Shown here in pieces: positions 9,182-16,496 of a DNA stretch of 36,375 bases (position 1 is the first letter of the stretch; the number at the start of each line of letters is the position of its first letter). The DNA is from Candidatus Uhrbacteria bacterium RIFOXYC2_FULL_47_19 (GTDB taxonomy: Bacteria > Patescibacteriota > Patescibacteriia > SG8-24). The stretch lies in contig MGFG01000033.1 of assembly GCA_001791745.1 (NCBI GenBank), positions 1 through 36,375 of the forward strand, written 5' to 3'. Below the pieces are notes generated by a model that was given only the letters and a program-made list of their open reading frames with translations, was not told the origin of the DNA and did no database searches. Both the position numbers and the translations under genes were made by a program.

Positions 9182-11446
9182 CTATCGATCTCGGCGTGGA
9201 CCTCCACTGCCGCCATGCCCGCCATGCCCGGGCGGACCATTACGGAACTGCGGCGGTTTAGGTGGTTGCTGCTCATAACCCTCGGGCATCTTTTGCTCGC
9301 GACCCAATTCCTTCATAGCCTGCTTCATGGACAGATTGATTCGGCCCATACTGTCGATCTCAATCACCTTAACTGGGATAGTATCACCAATCTTCACCAC
9401 GTCGGTTACTTTGTTAACGCGCCAAGGAGCTAACTCCGAGATGTGGACCATGCCATCTTGATTGGGAATCAATTCAACGAAAGCACCAAAGTCCATTATT
9501 CGGACCACCTTACCATTTTCAAATAGTTCACCAGCTGTAACTTCTCGGGTTAGGTCATGAATCCAGTCTACAGCTCGACGCATAGCCGGACCACTAACCG
9601 AACAGATTGTTACCACACCGTCGTTTTCGATATCAATTGTTACTCCAGTTGCATCAATGATTTCGTTGATAACCTTTCCACCAGGACCGATCACATCGCG
9701 GATACGCTCTGGGTTAATACGGAAGGTTTCGATACGTGGAGCAAACGGCGACATTTCAGAACGTGGCGCGGCGATGCAGGCTTCCATGGCGTCGAGGATA
9801 CGTAATCGACCATCATGGGCCTGATTCAGGGTTGCTGTTACTATTTCTGGCGATAACCCCTTAGTCTTGGTGTCGAGTTGAATAGTGGTGATACCGGTGC
9901 GTGTTCCAGCCACCTTAAAGTCCATTCCACCCTTACCGTCCTCGAGGTCTTGTAAGTCGGTCAGAATTTTAAAGCGTCCATCAGTAGAAGAAGCTAATCC
10001 CATAGCCATACCAGCCACAGGTCTCTTGATCGGCACGCCAGCATCCATCAGAGCTAGTGTTGAACCACAAGCTGAAGCCTGGGAGCTGGAGCCATTTGAA
10101 GAGAGTACTTCTGAAACTACCCGAATAGTGTAAGGGAACACCTCTTTGTCTGGTAGTACTGGTTCGATGGCCCGTTCAGCGAGTCCGCCATGACCAATCT
10201 CGCGCCGTCCAGCACCACCCATTCGTCCAGTTTCTCCAACTGAGAACGGAGGGAAGTTATAGTGATGAAAAAATCTTTTTTTACCACTAGCATCCATGCC
10301 ATCCATAACCTGTGCGTCACCTGGACCACCTAGAGTAACAGTCGATAGTACTTGTGTTTCACCACGAGAGAATAGACCAGAGCCGTGGGTTCGGGGCAAT
10401 AGTCCGACCTCGCACTTGAGTTCGCGGACATCGGTTAGTGACCGCCCATCTACACGTTGTTCTCGTTCGATGATGGCTGTAGCTACGACCTCGTCGACCA
10501 GTTTCTCAAAAGCGTCGTGGGCCATACTCCGTCCGGCTTCGTCTACACCAGCAGCTTCTAGATGTGCATCCATTTCTTTTTCCGCAGTAACCAGTGTCTC
10601 GTGACGTTCCGCTTTGGAAGCTTTGGGTGCATTGAACAGTACAGTCGACAAATGTCCGTCCAGGAATTTCTTGGCTTGGGCGATGATTTCGGTCTTTTTT
10701 TGATACCCTTCTTCCTCCTGACCGGCAGCAAAACCCATTAATTTTTTGGCATCAATCTTGGTTTTGCCAACAGCAGCCACAACTTCTTGGATCAAGGCAA
10801 TTGGTTCTCTGAAGTGCTTCTGGCCGAATTGGATGGCCGCATCCATATCGCTGTCCGTCGCTTCTTGTGCGTTGCACTCGAGCATTAGTACACGATCCGG
10901 CATTCCGGCGATAATGGCATCAATATCGGATTTGAGTCGTGCTTCGAAGGTTGGATTAATTACCCATTCACCACCAACACGACCGACACGTATGCCTGCT
11001 ATCGGTCCTTCCCAGGGCACATTGGAGATGGCCAGGGCACAGGAGGCACCGATCATGCCTAAGATATCAGTGTCATTCTCGAGGTCGGCCGATAGACATT
11101 CGATGACTACTTGGACTTCATGTTTGACTCCATCCGGAAAGAGCGGACGTATTGCTCGATCAACCATTCGTCCGGTCATAACCGCTTCGTCAGTTGGACG
11201 TCCTTCACGTTTGATGAAGCGCGAACCTTTAATTTTTCCCGATGCGTAGAGTTTTTCTTCGTACTCCACCGAGAGGGGGAAGAATGATACTCCGTCCCGT
11301 GCTCGTTCCGACAGTGTGGCTGTAGCCAGGACGACAGAGTCGCCATAGCGTACAGTGCACGATCCGCCGGCCTGAGCAGCTAGTCTGCCGGTCTCGATCG
11401 TCAGAGCTCTGCCGCCCCAGAGCGTTTCGAAACTACGTGTTTCCAT
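9182..11446 (-). CDS. pnp: polynucleotide phosphorylase
   Basis: A 3'-5' phosphorolytic exoribonuclease of the RNA degradosome. All parts are present in order: a first RNase PH-like core (KIKGSRFIKREGRPTDEAVM), the helical linker, a second RNase PH core (LPRTHGSGLFSRGETQVLS), a KH domain (INPERIRDVIGPGGKVINEI, about 570-630) and an S1 domain (GKVVRIMDFGAFVELI, about 645-715). A Pro/Gly/His-rich tail (PPGHGGHGGSGGPRRDR) follows. The length of 754 aa is normal for the family plus the tail. The ATG matches the usual METRSFE beginning. A 300-nt leader with a hairpin precedes it. Confidence 0.97.
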   Translation of the reverse strand: METRSFETLWGGRALTIETGRLAAQAGGSCTVRYGDSVVLATATLSERARDGVSFFPLSVEYEEKLYASGKIKGSRFIKREGRPTDEAVMTGRMVDRAIRPLFPDGVKHEVQVVIECLSADLENDTDILGMIGASCALAISNVPWEGPIAGIRVGRVGGEWVINPTFEARLKSDIDAIIAGMPDRVLMLECNAQEATDSDMDAAIQFGQKHFREPIALIQEVVAAVGKTKIDAKKLMGFAAGQEEEGYQKKTEIIAQAKKFLDGHLSTVLFNAPKASKAERHETLVTAEKEMDAHLEAAGVDEAGRSMAHDAFEKLVDEVVATAIIEREQRVDGRSLTDVRELKCEVGLLPRTHGSGLFSRGETQVLSTVTLGGPGDAQVMDGMDASGKKRFFHHYNFPPFSVGETGRMGGAGRREIGHGGLAERAIEPVLPDKEVFPYTIRVVSEVLSSNGSSSQASACGSTLALMDAGVPIKRPVAGMAMGLASSTDGRFKILTDLQDLEDGKGGMDFKVAGTRTGITTIQLDTKTKGLSPEIVTATLNQAHDGRLRILDAMEACIAAPRSEMSPFAPRIETFRINPERIRDVIGPGGKVINEIIDATGVTIDIENDGVVTICSVSGPAMRRAVDWIHDLTREVTAGELFENGKVVRIMDFGAFVELIPNQDGMVHISELAPWRVNKVTDVVKIGDTIPVKVIEIDSMGRINLSMKQAMKELGREQKMPEGYEQQPPKPPQFRNGPPGHGGHGGSGGPRRDR

Positions 11447-11742
11447 AAAGGAACGTTGCCGTCGTCTCGAATCGTTGGAGATAGCCAGAACTTATTTCGC
11501 AGCTGTATTTCGGTGAACCGCAAGGCAACTGTGAAATAGGTTCGGGACGGATCTTTTAGTTGATATGTCCGTCCTTCTTGGTATCTTCCGGCGACTCTTC
11601 GTGCGGCAACTTTAGTTTTGTTAATCGGATTTCTCCGGTCCCGTGGTTCGCTCAACTGAGCGGACAACGGAACTAGGGGAATCCCGAACGTTCGTGTTTT
11701 GATTTGGTGAACGTTCGTTCTTCTCCTGAATTGATTTATTTT
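11447..11742 (-). promoter_or_regulatory. pnp leader region with hairpin
   Basis: About 300 nt without a credible gene between the NYN gene and pnp. A 7-bp stem GGACGGA/TCCGTCC (11545-11551/11568-11574) with a 16-nt loop could be an element for autoregulation, as pnp leaders in other bacteria are cleaved and degraded by their own product. This role is inferred from position. The ORFs of 66-88 aa in this interval show no family features. Confidence 0.35.
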
Positions 11743-12438
11743 TTAATGCTTCATTTTTTTGGAAGTTGTACTCGATGATTGGTTTCGACGAACAGTTCGC
11801 TTTTCTACTGGCTTGATCCAAAAGCTATCGCCAGAAGCTGTCTCTTCGATTTCTGTCTCTCTTTCGGTAATGCTGTTTCCGATCATTTCATCTTCAAAAT
11901 TTGTACTCGGTTTTATGTAACCCTTAATAGTGTAACGATCAATATCAGCTGAAAGATCGATGAAGTCATCGCAGGCATCGATCAAGCGTGAAGAGGCAGA
12001 TTTACGGAAAGCAATAACTTCAACCTGGCGTCCGTGATGCTTTAAGTATTCGACTAATTCAACAAAATCTCCGTCGCCAGAAACCAGAACGACTACATCT
12101 AGGATTTCACCAATTCGAACTGCATCAACAGTAATTCCGACGTCCCAATCCGCTTTCTTGGTGCCGCCATGAAACTCCTGTAATTCACGTTCTTTAGTTT
12201 CGATACCACGTTGGTTCAGTGCTTCGAAAAACGGATCCTCTTCGCCGGTTGCACGTACGACATAAGCAATGGCTCGGATTAATTGTCGATCGGCGACTGC
12301 GGTTTTGAGTATTTCACCAAAATCGACCTTGCGTCCGTAAAGCGCTTTGGCTGAGTAGTACATGTTTTGTACATCAATAAAAACTCCAACTCGTTGGTTT
12401 TTATGTTTAATCATAGGATGGGTTATGTCTGAGGGCAT
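11743..12438 (-). CDS. NYN-domain (LabA/DUF88-like) putative RNase
   Basis: The first 170 residues form a PIN-like NYN domain with the acidic residues of the family: FIDVQN near the start, KKADWDVGITVDA in the middle and VVLVSGDGDFVELV towards the end. NYN proteins are predicted metal-dependent RNases acting in RNA processing or decay. The remaining 60 residues are Glu/Lys-rich, probably disordered. It sits between rpsO and pnp, a translation and RNA-decay context that fits an RNA role. The ATG at 12438 is preceded by TAAACT at 7 nt, so it may also be leaderless; ATG 12414 is an alternative. Confidence 0.85.
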   Translation of the reverse strand: MPSDITHPMIKHKNQRVGVFIDVQNMYYSAKALYGRKVDFGEILKTAVADRQLIRAIAYVVRATGEEDPFFEALNQRGIETKERELQEFHGGTKKADWDVGITVDAVRIGEILDVVVLVSGDGDFVELVEYLKHHGRQVEVIAFRKSASSRLIDACDDFIDLSADIDRYTIKGYIKPSTNFEDEMIGNSITERETEIEETASGDSFWIKPVEKRTVRRNQSSSTTSKKMKH

Positions 12439-12470
12439 GATCGAAAGTTTAGGTAGGCATCAAATGCCCA

Positions 12471-12499
12471 AAACGCCGGAACAGGCCGGCGTTTTTGTT
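12471..12499. terminator. terminator hairpin between rpsO and the NYN gene
   Basis: AAACGCCGG (12471-12479) pairs perfectly with CCGGCGTTT (12486-12494), 6-nt loop. The T-tract is better on the plus strand (TTTTTGTTTT) than on the minus strand (TTTT), so termination of rpsO may be partial. Confidence 0.6.
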
Positions 12500-12504
12500 T
12501 TCGT

Positions 12505-12765
12505 TTACAGTTTGAGGTCCTTGACCAGTTGGTCGTAGGACTTGGGTTCCTCGCGTTTGAGGTATTTCATGAGCCGGCGTCGTTCACTGACCTTTCGTAA
12601 TAGTCCTTTTCGGGAGGAATGATCTTTCTTGTGTTCAATCAGATGCTCGGACAATTCTTTTATCTCGGCAGTTAGGATAGCAATCTGGACCTGAGGAGAA
12701 CCGGTGTCTTTTTCGTGAGTCCGATACTTGGCGATGATTTTATCTTTCTTTTTCTTGTCTAACAT
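12505..12765 (-). CDS. rpsO: 30S ribosomal protein S15
   Basis: 86 residues matching S15 throughout: HEKDTGSPQVQIAILTAEI, LSEHLIEHKKDHSSRKGL and RRRLMKYLKREEP. It binds 16S rRNA helices and nucleates the platform of the 30S subunit. The gene is followed by the NYN gene and pnp, similar to the classical rpsO-pnp neighbourhood, here split by the NYN gene. Confidence 0.97.
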   Translation of the reverse strand: MLDKKKKDKIIAKYRTHEKDTGSPQVQIAILTAEIKELSEHLIEHKKDHSSRKGLLRKVSERRRLMKYLKREEPKSYDQLVKDLKL

Positions 12766-12830
12766 ATTCGGTAGCCGTCTGGCGGCCTTAACGATTAGTC
12801 CAGCTAGAGCTGTGATACAGTCTCAGCCGA
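12766..12830 (-). promoter_or_regulatory. rpsO leader, possible S15 autoregulatory site
   Basis: On the minus strand just before the ATG the leader holds GCCG-CCAGA-CGGC and AGCT-CT-AGCT short stems. S15 represses its own translation in several bacteria through leader structures that differ between lineages. No known S15-leader class is recognised; the call rests on position and the small stems. Confidence 0.25.
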
Positions 12831-12905
12831 ACAGTCGTAGATTAATCCTCTTTACTGAGCGAGGATAGCATTAAAGATAGAAGTTGGCAAGCCCCCAGAC
12901 TAGCC

Positions 12906-12934
12906 TTTCAGAAAGGTCGGTTGTGTCGTATAAT
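12906..12934 (+). promoter_or_regulatory. promoter of the Xer-type recombinase gene
   Basis: TTTCAG (12906-12911), 17 bp, perfect TATAAT (12929-12934), about 35 nt before the ATG. A small stem CCTTT/AAAGG overlaps the -35. Confidence 0.5.
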
Positions 12935-12973
12935 TTTAAAGAGAGGCCTGAATAGGCTGTTATTAGATCGAAT

Positions 12974-13963
12974 ATGAGTCAGCAGGGGATCATTAAGTTG
13001 ATCGGTGAGTTTTTGACTTACTTGGAGGTCGAACGTAATCGATCAGAAAGAACGGTTAGGAATTACGATTTTTATTTACGTCGATTTTTTGAATGGGCGA
13101 ATTGGCCGACTGCATCTGGTATTACCCTTGATATGGTTAGGAAGTTTCGAGTTTGGCTTAATCGTCTCAAAGACGAGCGCGGTAACACTCTAAAAAAGAA
13201 TACTCAGAACTATCACTTGATTGCCCTGCGGTCTTTTTTGAAGTATTTAGCCAAACGTGACATCAAAACTTTGGTGCCAGAAAAGATTGAGTTGGCTCGG
13301 ATGCCAGAGCGGACTGTTGATTTTCTTGAACCAAACGAACTCGACCGATTAATGGAGGCGCCAGTTAGTGATGCGAGTGGATTGGTTCGAGTGGCGGTCA
13401 ACCTGCCACTTATCAAACTGCGCGATAAGGCGATTTTGGAGATGTTGTTTTCGACCGGGTTGCGTGTTTCGGAATTGGCCGGGCTTACTCGGGAGATGGT
13501 CAACTTGGAACGAGAGGAGTTCACTGTGCGCGGCAAGGGAGACAAGCCGAGGATTGTGTTTACTTCTAATCAAGCGCGTTACTGGTTGAAGGAGTATTTA
13601 AATCGGCGGCAAGATGTTGAGGAGTTTTTGTTTGTGAGTCATGATCGGGCGGCCAGGGGGCGAGATGCTGAGCGGTCATTAACCCCACGAAGTATTCAAC
13701 GGATCGTCGAGGGGTATGCACACAAGGCCGGCATCACTAAGCGGATTACACCTCACGTATTACGACATACTTTTGCCACTGACTTATTGCGGAACGGTGC
13801 TGATATAAGAAGTGTGCAATCAATGCTTGGTCATTCTTCTATTACTACGACTCAGGTTTATACGCACATTACCGATGAGCGATTGCGCGAGGTTTATGAT
13901 GCGTATCACGGTGTTGGTAAGAAGGGGCGCAAGATCGGAAACAATTCTATTAAGAAGCATTGA
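12974..13963 (+). CDS. tyrosine recombinase, XerC/XerD-like
   Basis: 329 residues with an N-terminal SAM-like core-binding domain (about 8-95, ending QNYHLIALRSFLKYL) and a C-terminal catalytic domain. The catalytic residues are all present: Arg in TGLRVSELAGL, Lys in GKGDKPR, His-x-x-Arg in HVLRH, His in LGHSS and the nucleophilic Tyr in QVYTH. CPR genomes usually have one such Xer protein that resolves chromosome dimers. It stands about 120 bp upstream of tRNA-Arg and the tRNA-anchored island, so it could also supply integration and excision activity for elements that lack their own integrase; this is inference. Confidence 0.92.
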   Translation: MSQQGIIKLIGEFLTYLEVERNRSERTVRNYDFYLRRFFEWANWPTASGITLDMVRKFRVWLNRLKDERGNTLKKNTQNYHLIALRSFLKYLAKRDIKTLVPEKIELARMPERTVDFLEPNELDRLMEAPVSDASGLVRVAVNLPLIKLRDKAILEMLFSTGLRVSELAGLTREMVNLEREEFTVRGKGDKPRIVFTSNQARYWLKEYLNRRQDVEEFLFVSHDRAARGRDAERSLTPRSIQRIVEGYAHKAGITKRITPHVLRHTFATDLLRNGADIRSVQSMLGHSSITTTQVYTHITDERLREVYDAYHGVGKKGRKIGNNSIKKH

Positions 13964-14079
13964 CCGAGGGTCTAAAGTCTGGTAATCTCCGGCCGTGGGT
14001 TCGGTCATTCCTGTCTTTTGATCGTCTTTGAAGTGTATCGCATATAGAAAGAGGCAATCGTCGGCACTCGTCAATTCCT

Positions 14080-14156
<77 letters not shown>

Positions 14157-14278
14157 TAAAACTTCGATAGGCCGTTGAAGGTTGGGAGATTATCACTTAT
14201 CTCTACTGCTTGGGCGATAGGTAGCGGCCTTAGCCGCTCTCTCCACAAGCATTTCCACTACGTAGAAATGCCCCGCCA

Positions 14279-14318
14279 AAGCAGTAGGTCGCACGTTCGA
14301 GTCGTGCCGGGCGCACCA
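14279..14318 (+). repeat. duplicated 3' half of tRNA-Arg (att-like)
   Basis: An exact 40-bp copy of the last 40 bases of tRNA-Arg (14117-14156), from the anticodon-stem 3' side through the CCA. The two copies are 162 bp apart. The intervening DNA (14157-14278) carries no gene. This is what a tRNA-targeting element leaves after integration and loss of its cargo. Confidence 0.7.
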
Positions 14319-14337
14319 GTCAAAATCAAAAATTCAT

Positions 14338-14413
14338 GGTGGCCATGGTGTAATGGTTAACACAGCAGGTTGTGGTCCTGCTAATACGGGTTCGATTCCC
14401 GTTGGCCACCCCA
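14338..14413 (+). tRNA. tRNA-His (anticodon GTG)
   Basis: Acceptor GTGGCCA pairs with TGGCCAC, and the extra G(-1) faces C73, the mark of tRNA-His. Anticodon stem GCAGG/CCTGC has loop TTGTGGT. The T-arm is CGGGTTCGATTCCCG and the CCA is encoded. Its 3' 19 bases recur at 18.07 and 21.16 kb, so it is the anchor of the mobile island. Confidence 0.95.
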
Positions 14414-14451
14414 TCAAAACGCTATCCCCGAAATGGGGATGGCGTTTTGAT
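14413..14451 (+). terminator. long hairpin directly after tRNA-His (copy R1)
   Basis: ATCAAAACGC...GCGTTTTGAT form an outer stem extended by ATCCCC/GGGGAT around a GAAAT loop, about 17 pairs, starting at the last base of the CCA. It looks like a tRNA terminator, but the same outer stem with a different inner stem recurs at 17874-17911 and 20958-20995. Confidence 0.6.
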
Positions 14452-14732
14452 TTGAGGTAGATCAACGGGAATCGAACGGGGTCGAGCCGCGAGCCGATGA
14501 GCGGCGAGACGGGCGACAAAGGTCGCCCGAGCACAGCAGGTTTCAGTTTTTTGATCGAGACCATGCCGAGGAATCGACGTACGGCCAGAAGCAATCCGCC
14601 CCGTGACTTGGTGACGATACGCTTCGGGCTTTCGTGATGGCCTGAGCCGGCGTAAGGCCTGACGTAGCCCAAGCAACGCAGTGGTGCGTTCGGGGCCGCT
14701 AGGCGAAATTACCTCTAATCACTTAATTTCCA
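14452..14732. repeat. tRNA-derived and palindromic filler left of module A
   Basis: No gene is seen. 14463-14477 is an exact inverted copy of the tRNA-His T-arm (reverse complement of 14390-14404). 14532-14542 repeats 11 bases of the anticodon arm (CACAGCAGGTT). A perfect 8-bp hairpin CGGGCGAC/GTCGCCCG lies at 14510-14529. The stretch GAGCCGCGAG also matches R2, so this is the leftmost diverged copy of the R repeat. ORFs reported here are antisense translations of tRNA sequence. Confidence 0.5.
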
Positions 14733-14759
14733 AAAATATCGCTAAAATGCGATATTTTT
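14733..14759. terminator. bidirectional hairpin, left copy
   Basis: AAAATATCGC/GCGATATTTT, 10 perfect pairs, 6-nt loop. A near copy with a compensatory base-pair change is at 21172-21198. Confidence 0.6.
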
Positions 14760-14789
14760 GGTTAGTGTGTCGCATTTCTGCAGGGACTA

Positions 14790-14818
14790 TTGACAAATAT
14801 GGTGTTTAGGTGTGTGAT
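14790..14818 (+). promoter_or_regulatory. putative promoter of the DGR target gene
   Basis: TTGACA (14790-14795), 17 bp, TGTGAT (14813-14818). The -35 is perfect and the -10 is weak. A leader of about 150 nt follows. TTCTTTGA at 14830-14837 recurs in the leader of the GC-rich gene of module B. Confidence 0.45.
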
Positions 14819-14851
14819 AGTAGGCATAGTTCTTTGATAAGATTTGCGATC

Positions 14852-14902
14852 TGGTCATAGCGAAAAGTGGCTTAAACAATAGGCCATTCCTCGCTATGAC
14901 CA
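14852..14902 (+). promoter_or_regulatory. hairpin leader of the DGR target gene
   Basis: A perfect 11-bp stem TGGTCATAGCG/CGCTATGACCA with a 29-nt loop lies in the 5' leader. The analogous gene of module B has an 11-bp leader stem at 19749-19801 with an unrelated sequence, so the shape is shared while the sequence is not. Confidence 0.5.
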
Positions 14903-14971
14903 CACAGGCCATGGTTCCTCCTCGGATTAGAGGAAAACGAAAACGGGCAAATTAGCCCAGGAGACAAAATC

Positions 14972-15607
14972 ATGAACACAGAATTCGCATCCGCCGGACT
15001 CACCGCCGGCCAACTCGACGCCATCGTCAAGAAGCTCGGTGGCCACGACATGGCGCTCCGTTTTCTCCGCGACGAACTCTCGGTTTCCGAACCGATCCGT
15101 TCGTGGCGCGAGGAAGACGGCGTTATCTACTTCTCGGTCACCAGCGACGGCACGACCGGCGAGGACTGGATCACCCGGCTCGAAAGCAAAGGCTTCTGCG
15201 TGGGTGACAACGCCAAACAGGTGCTCCGTTCGCCGGACTTCAAGCCGACGAGCGGCGTGACGACCGAAGTCGCCGTTCTCAAGGGCATGCTCTTCGAGGA
15301 TAACGACCGGATCACGAAAAAGATTCGCGCCGAGGCCGACAAGCGCAAGTTCTCGAAGTCGAACGCCGAACTGGCCTGCCTCATCCGTGAGAAGTTCACG
15401 GACAAGGAGATCGAAGCGATGGGTCTGTGGTACATCGTTGCCATGCACGAACCCATCAACGACTCCGACGGCGGTCCGGACTTGCTGCGTGCGGACCGTG
15501 GCCGCGATGGTCGCTGGCTCCGCGCGTGCTACGGCAGGCCTGACTACAGGTGGAATCGTGACAGCGGGTTCGCGTTCGCCGTGTCGCAAGTCAGTTCTCA
15601 ACCCTAA
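14972..15607 (+). CDS. DGR variable (target) protein
   Basis: 211 residues. The N-terminal two thirds (LTAGQLDAIVKKLGGHDM, RSWREEDGVIYFSVTSDGTT) are invariant and resemble hypothetical proteins I have seen repeatedly in CPR genomes. The C-terminal about 42 residues are encoded by the variable repeat; DGRWLRACYGRPDYRWNRDS followed by GFAFAVSQ is consistent with the C-type-lectin-like fold that displays DGR variation, although the fold is inferred. A good Shine-Dalgarno (AGGAGA) precedes the ATG. Base composition is distinctly GC-richer than the RT and flanking genes, which suggests separate ancestry. No signal peptide is seen, so the protein is probably cytoplasmic or exported in another way. 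The ligand is unknown. Confidence 0.85.
   Translation: MNTEFASAGLTAGQLDAIVKKLGGHDMALRFLRDELSVSEPIRSWREEDGVIYFSVTSDGTTGEDWITRLESKGFCVGDNAKQVLRSPDFKPTSGVTTEVAVLKGMLFEDNDRITKKIRAEADKRKFSKSNAELACLIREKFTDKEIEAMGLWYIVAMHEPINDSDGGPDLLRADRGRDGRWLRACYGRPDYRWNRDSGFAFAVSQVSSQP
15464..15589 (+). repeat. DGR variable repeat (VR)
   Basis: 126 bp at the 3' end of the target gene, aligned without gaps to TR at 15936-16061 (offset 472). By eye there are 15 differences and all 15 fall on adenines of TR (changed to G, C or T). The last about 23 bp (GGGTTCGCGTTCGCCGTGTC...) are identical and contain almost no A, as expected for the initiation-of-mutagenic-homing region. Confidence 0.93.
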
Positions 15608-15614
15608 GATTCTC

Positions 15615-15628
15615 GGGACTTCAGTCCC
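15615..15628 (+). other. small hairpin just after VR (IMH-associated?)
   Basis: GGGAC-TTCA-GTCCC, 26 bp after the end of VR and just past the stop codon. DGR target sites elsewhere have a short hairpin or cruciform downstream of VR that aids homing; this one is in the right place. Function is inferred. Confidence 0.45.
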
Positions 15629-15642
15629 TTTGACCTTAGCCC

Positions 15643-15683
15643 TTAGCCCTGTTTCGCTCCGTCGGAGCAGGGCTAAATTTTTT
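15643..15683 (+). terminator. terminator of the DGR target gene
   Basis: TTAGCCCTG (15643-15651) pairs with CAGGGCTAA (15668-15676), with GCTCC/GGAGC stacked inside, followed by ATTTTTTC. It separates the target mRNA from the TR transcript. Confidence 0.8.
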
Positions 15684-15708
15684 CATAAAAATAAATTTCA
15701 TATATAAT
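15681..15708 (+). promoter_or_regulatory. putative promoter of the TR RNA
   Basis: Perfect TATAAT at 15703-15708 with a weak TTTCAT (15681-15686) 16 bp upstream that overlaps the T-tract of the preceding terminator. Start is expected near 15716. Confidence 0.5.
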
Positions 15709-15935
15709 ATTCGTGGCAGTAGGTGAATATGCGGACGGTCAAGGCTTTCCGCTACCGACCCCAGTATCCATGCATCGAGAGTATCCGTGGCTACGGTTTC
15801 GGATAGAGTGGTGCATGCAGAAACTTCAATAAAAAAGAAGATACTTGGCGCAAGACATTAAGGCATTGCGATGCCGGATTCGATTCAACCCTGAGAGTAT
15901 TCGAGGGGCGGTGATATGGAAGATGTTTCGCGCAA

Positions 15936-16061
15936 TCCGACGGCGATCCGAACTTGCTGAATGCGAACCGTGACAACGATGGTCGCTGGCTCAACGCGTA
16001 CAACGACAGGCCTGACAACAGGTGGAATCGTGACAACGGGTTCGCGTTCGCCGTGTCGCAA
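15936..16061 (+). repeat. DGR template repeat (TR)
   Basis: The 126-bp invariant donor for VR. Read in the VR frame it is rich in AAY codons (Asn), the codon type that yields many amino acids but no stop when A is randomised. The encoded string would be NANRDNDGRWLNAYNDRP and so on. It is followed after 6 bp by the stop of avd on the opposite strand. Confidence 0.93.
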
Positions 16062-16067
16062 CTCTCT

Positions 16068-16496
16068 TCATTTCTCTCCGGCTTTTGCTGGAGAGTTTTG
16101 TTTTGTAAGCTGTCCGTTCCATCCGCCGAGCATTTTGCCGGCCTCATCCAACTTTACGGAAAGGGCGATGTATTTCTTGTCGTCGATGGATTTCGTTTCC
16201 CAAAGCACCAAAAGAAGTACGCGGAGAGTGTCCGCTTTCTTGATCGCGAGACGAACATACGGATGTTTCTCCTCACGCGAAAGAAAACTGGCGGCCGAGA
16301 TCGCTTCTATTATTTCTACAAACAAAGTATCGATGCGCTGACCGAGAGAATGACGATGCGTCTTTGGCAAATCCAGATAAAATTTGTACCACAAAAGGTA
16401 CGACTCCTTGACTTTACTTAAAACCGGTAAGATCTTATTGATTGATTGATTGATTGATTGATTGCCACCATTATGCCCAAAATTAGATTTCATCAT
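16068..16496 (-). CDS. avd: DGR accessory protein Avd (four-helix bundle, S23-like)
   Basis: The minus-strand frame from about 16430 to 16068 reads ILPVLSKVKESYLLWYKFY, LPKTHRHSLGQRIDTLF, SREEKHPYVRLAIKKADTLR and ends EAGKMLGGWNGQLTKQN. This is the pattern of the 23S-rRNA-intervening-sequence/Avd four-helix-bundle family. Avd binds the DGR RT and the TR RNA and is needed for mutagenic cDNA synthesis. It lies between TR and RT but on the opposite strand, convergent with TR. The conserved part begins right at the (ATTG)7 tract, where no usual start codon exists in frame. The nearest in-frame starts are the tandem ATGs at 16496/16493, on the far side of the repeat and overlapping the RT start, so the N-terminus (MMKSNFGHNGGNQSINQSIN) depends on the repeat number. 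Confidence 0.8.
   Translation of the reverse strand: MMKSNFGHNGGNQSINQSINKILPVLSKVKESYLLWYKFYLDLPKTHRHSLGQRIDTLFVEIIEAISAASFLSREEKHPYVRLAIKKADTLRVLLLVLWETKSIDDKKYIALSVKLDEAGKMLGGWNGQLTKQNSPAKAGEK
16074..16105 (+). terminator. terminator of the TR RNA
   Basis: CTCTCCGGC-TTTT-GCTGGAGAG, 9 pairs, then TTTTGTTTTG on the plus strand, 12 bp after TR. It lies inside the antisense 3' end of avd. Confidence 0.7.
16437..16464. repeat. tetranucleotide microsatellite (ATTG)7
   Basis: Seven perfect tandem copies of ATTG (CAAT on the minus strand) end 8 bp before the RT ATG and lie inside the 5' end of the avd frame. Each unit supplies a TTG codon to the plus strand. A change of one unit would shift the avd frame relative to its upstream ATGs and alter the spacing before the RT start. 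Confidence 0.95.

Larger units (their letters stand above)
15716..16105 (+). ncRNA. DGR template RNA carrying TR
   Basis: A probable stand-alone RNA of about 390 nt between its own promoter and a terminator at 16074-16105. The 5' 220 nt carry no credible ORF but are structured: CATGCA/TGCATG (15769-15774/15812-15817) encloses TATCCG/CGGATA (15782-15787/15800-15805), and GGCAT-TGCG-ATGCC lies further on. TR occupies 15936-16061. In well-studied DGRs TR-containing RNA is the template for cDNA made by the RT with Avd; the boundaries here are inferred. Confidence 0.6.

Noticed and set aside
14927-15601. Minus-strand ORF of 224 aa antisense to the DGR target gene
   Set aside because: The plus strand has promoter, Shine-Dalgarno, VR and terminator; the antisense frame is open because of high GC in codon position 3.
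15791-16147. ORFs in both directions over the TR (118, 155 and 126 aa)
   Set aside because: They combine TR sequence, the terminator and antisense avd; TR is a non-coding template.
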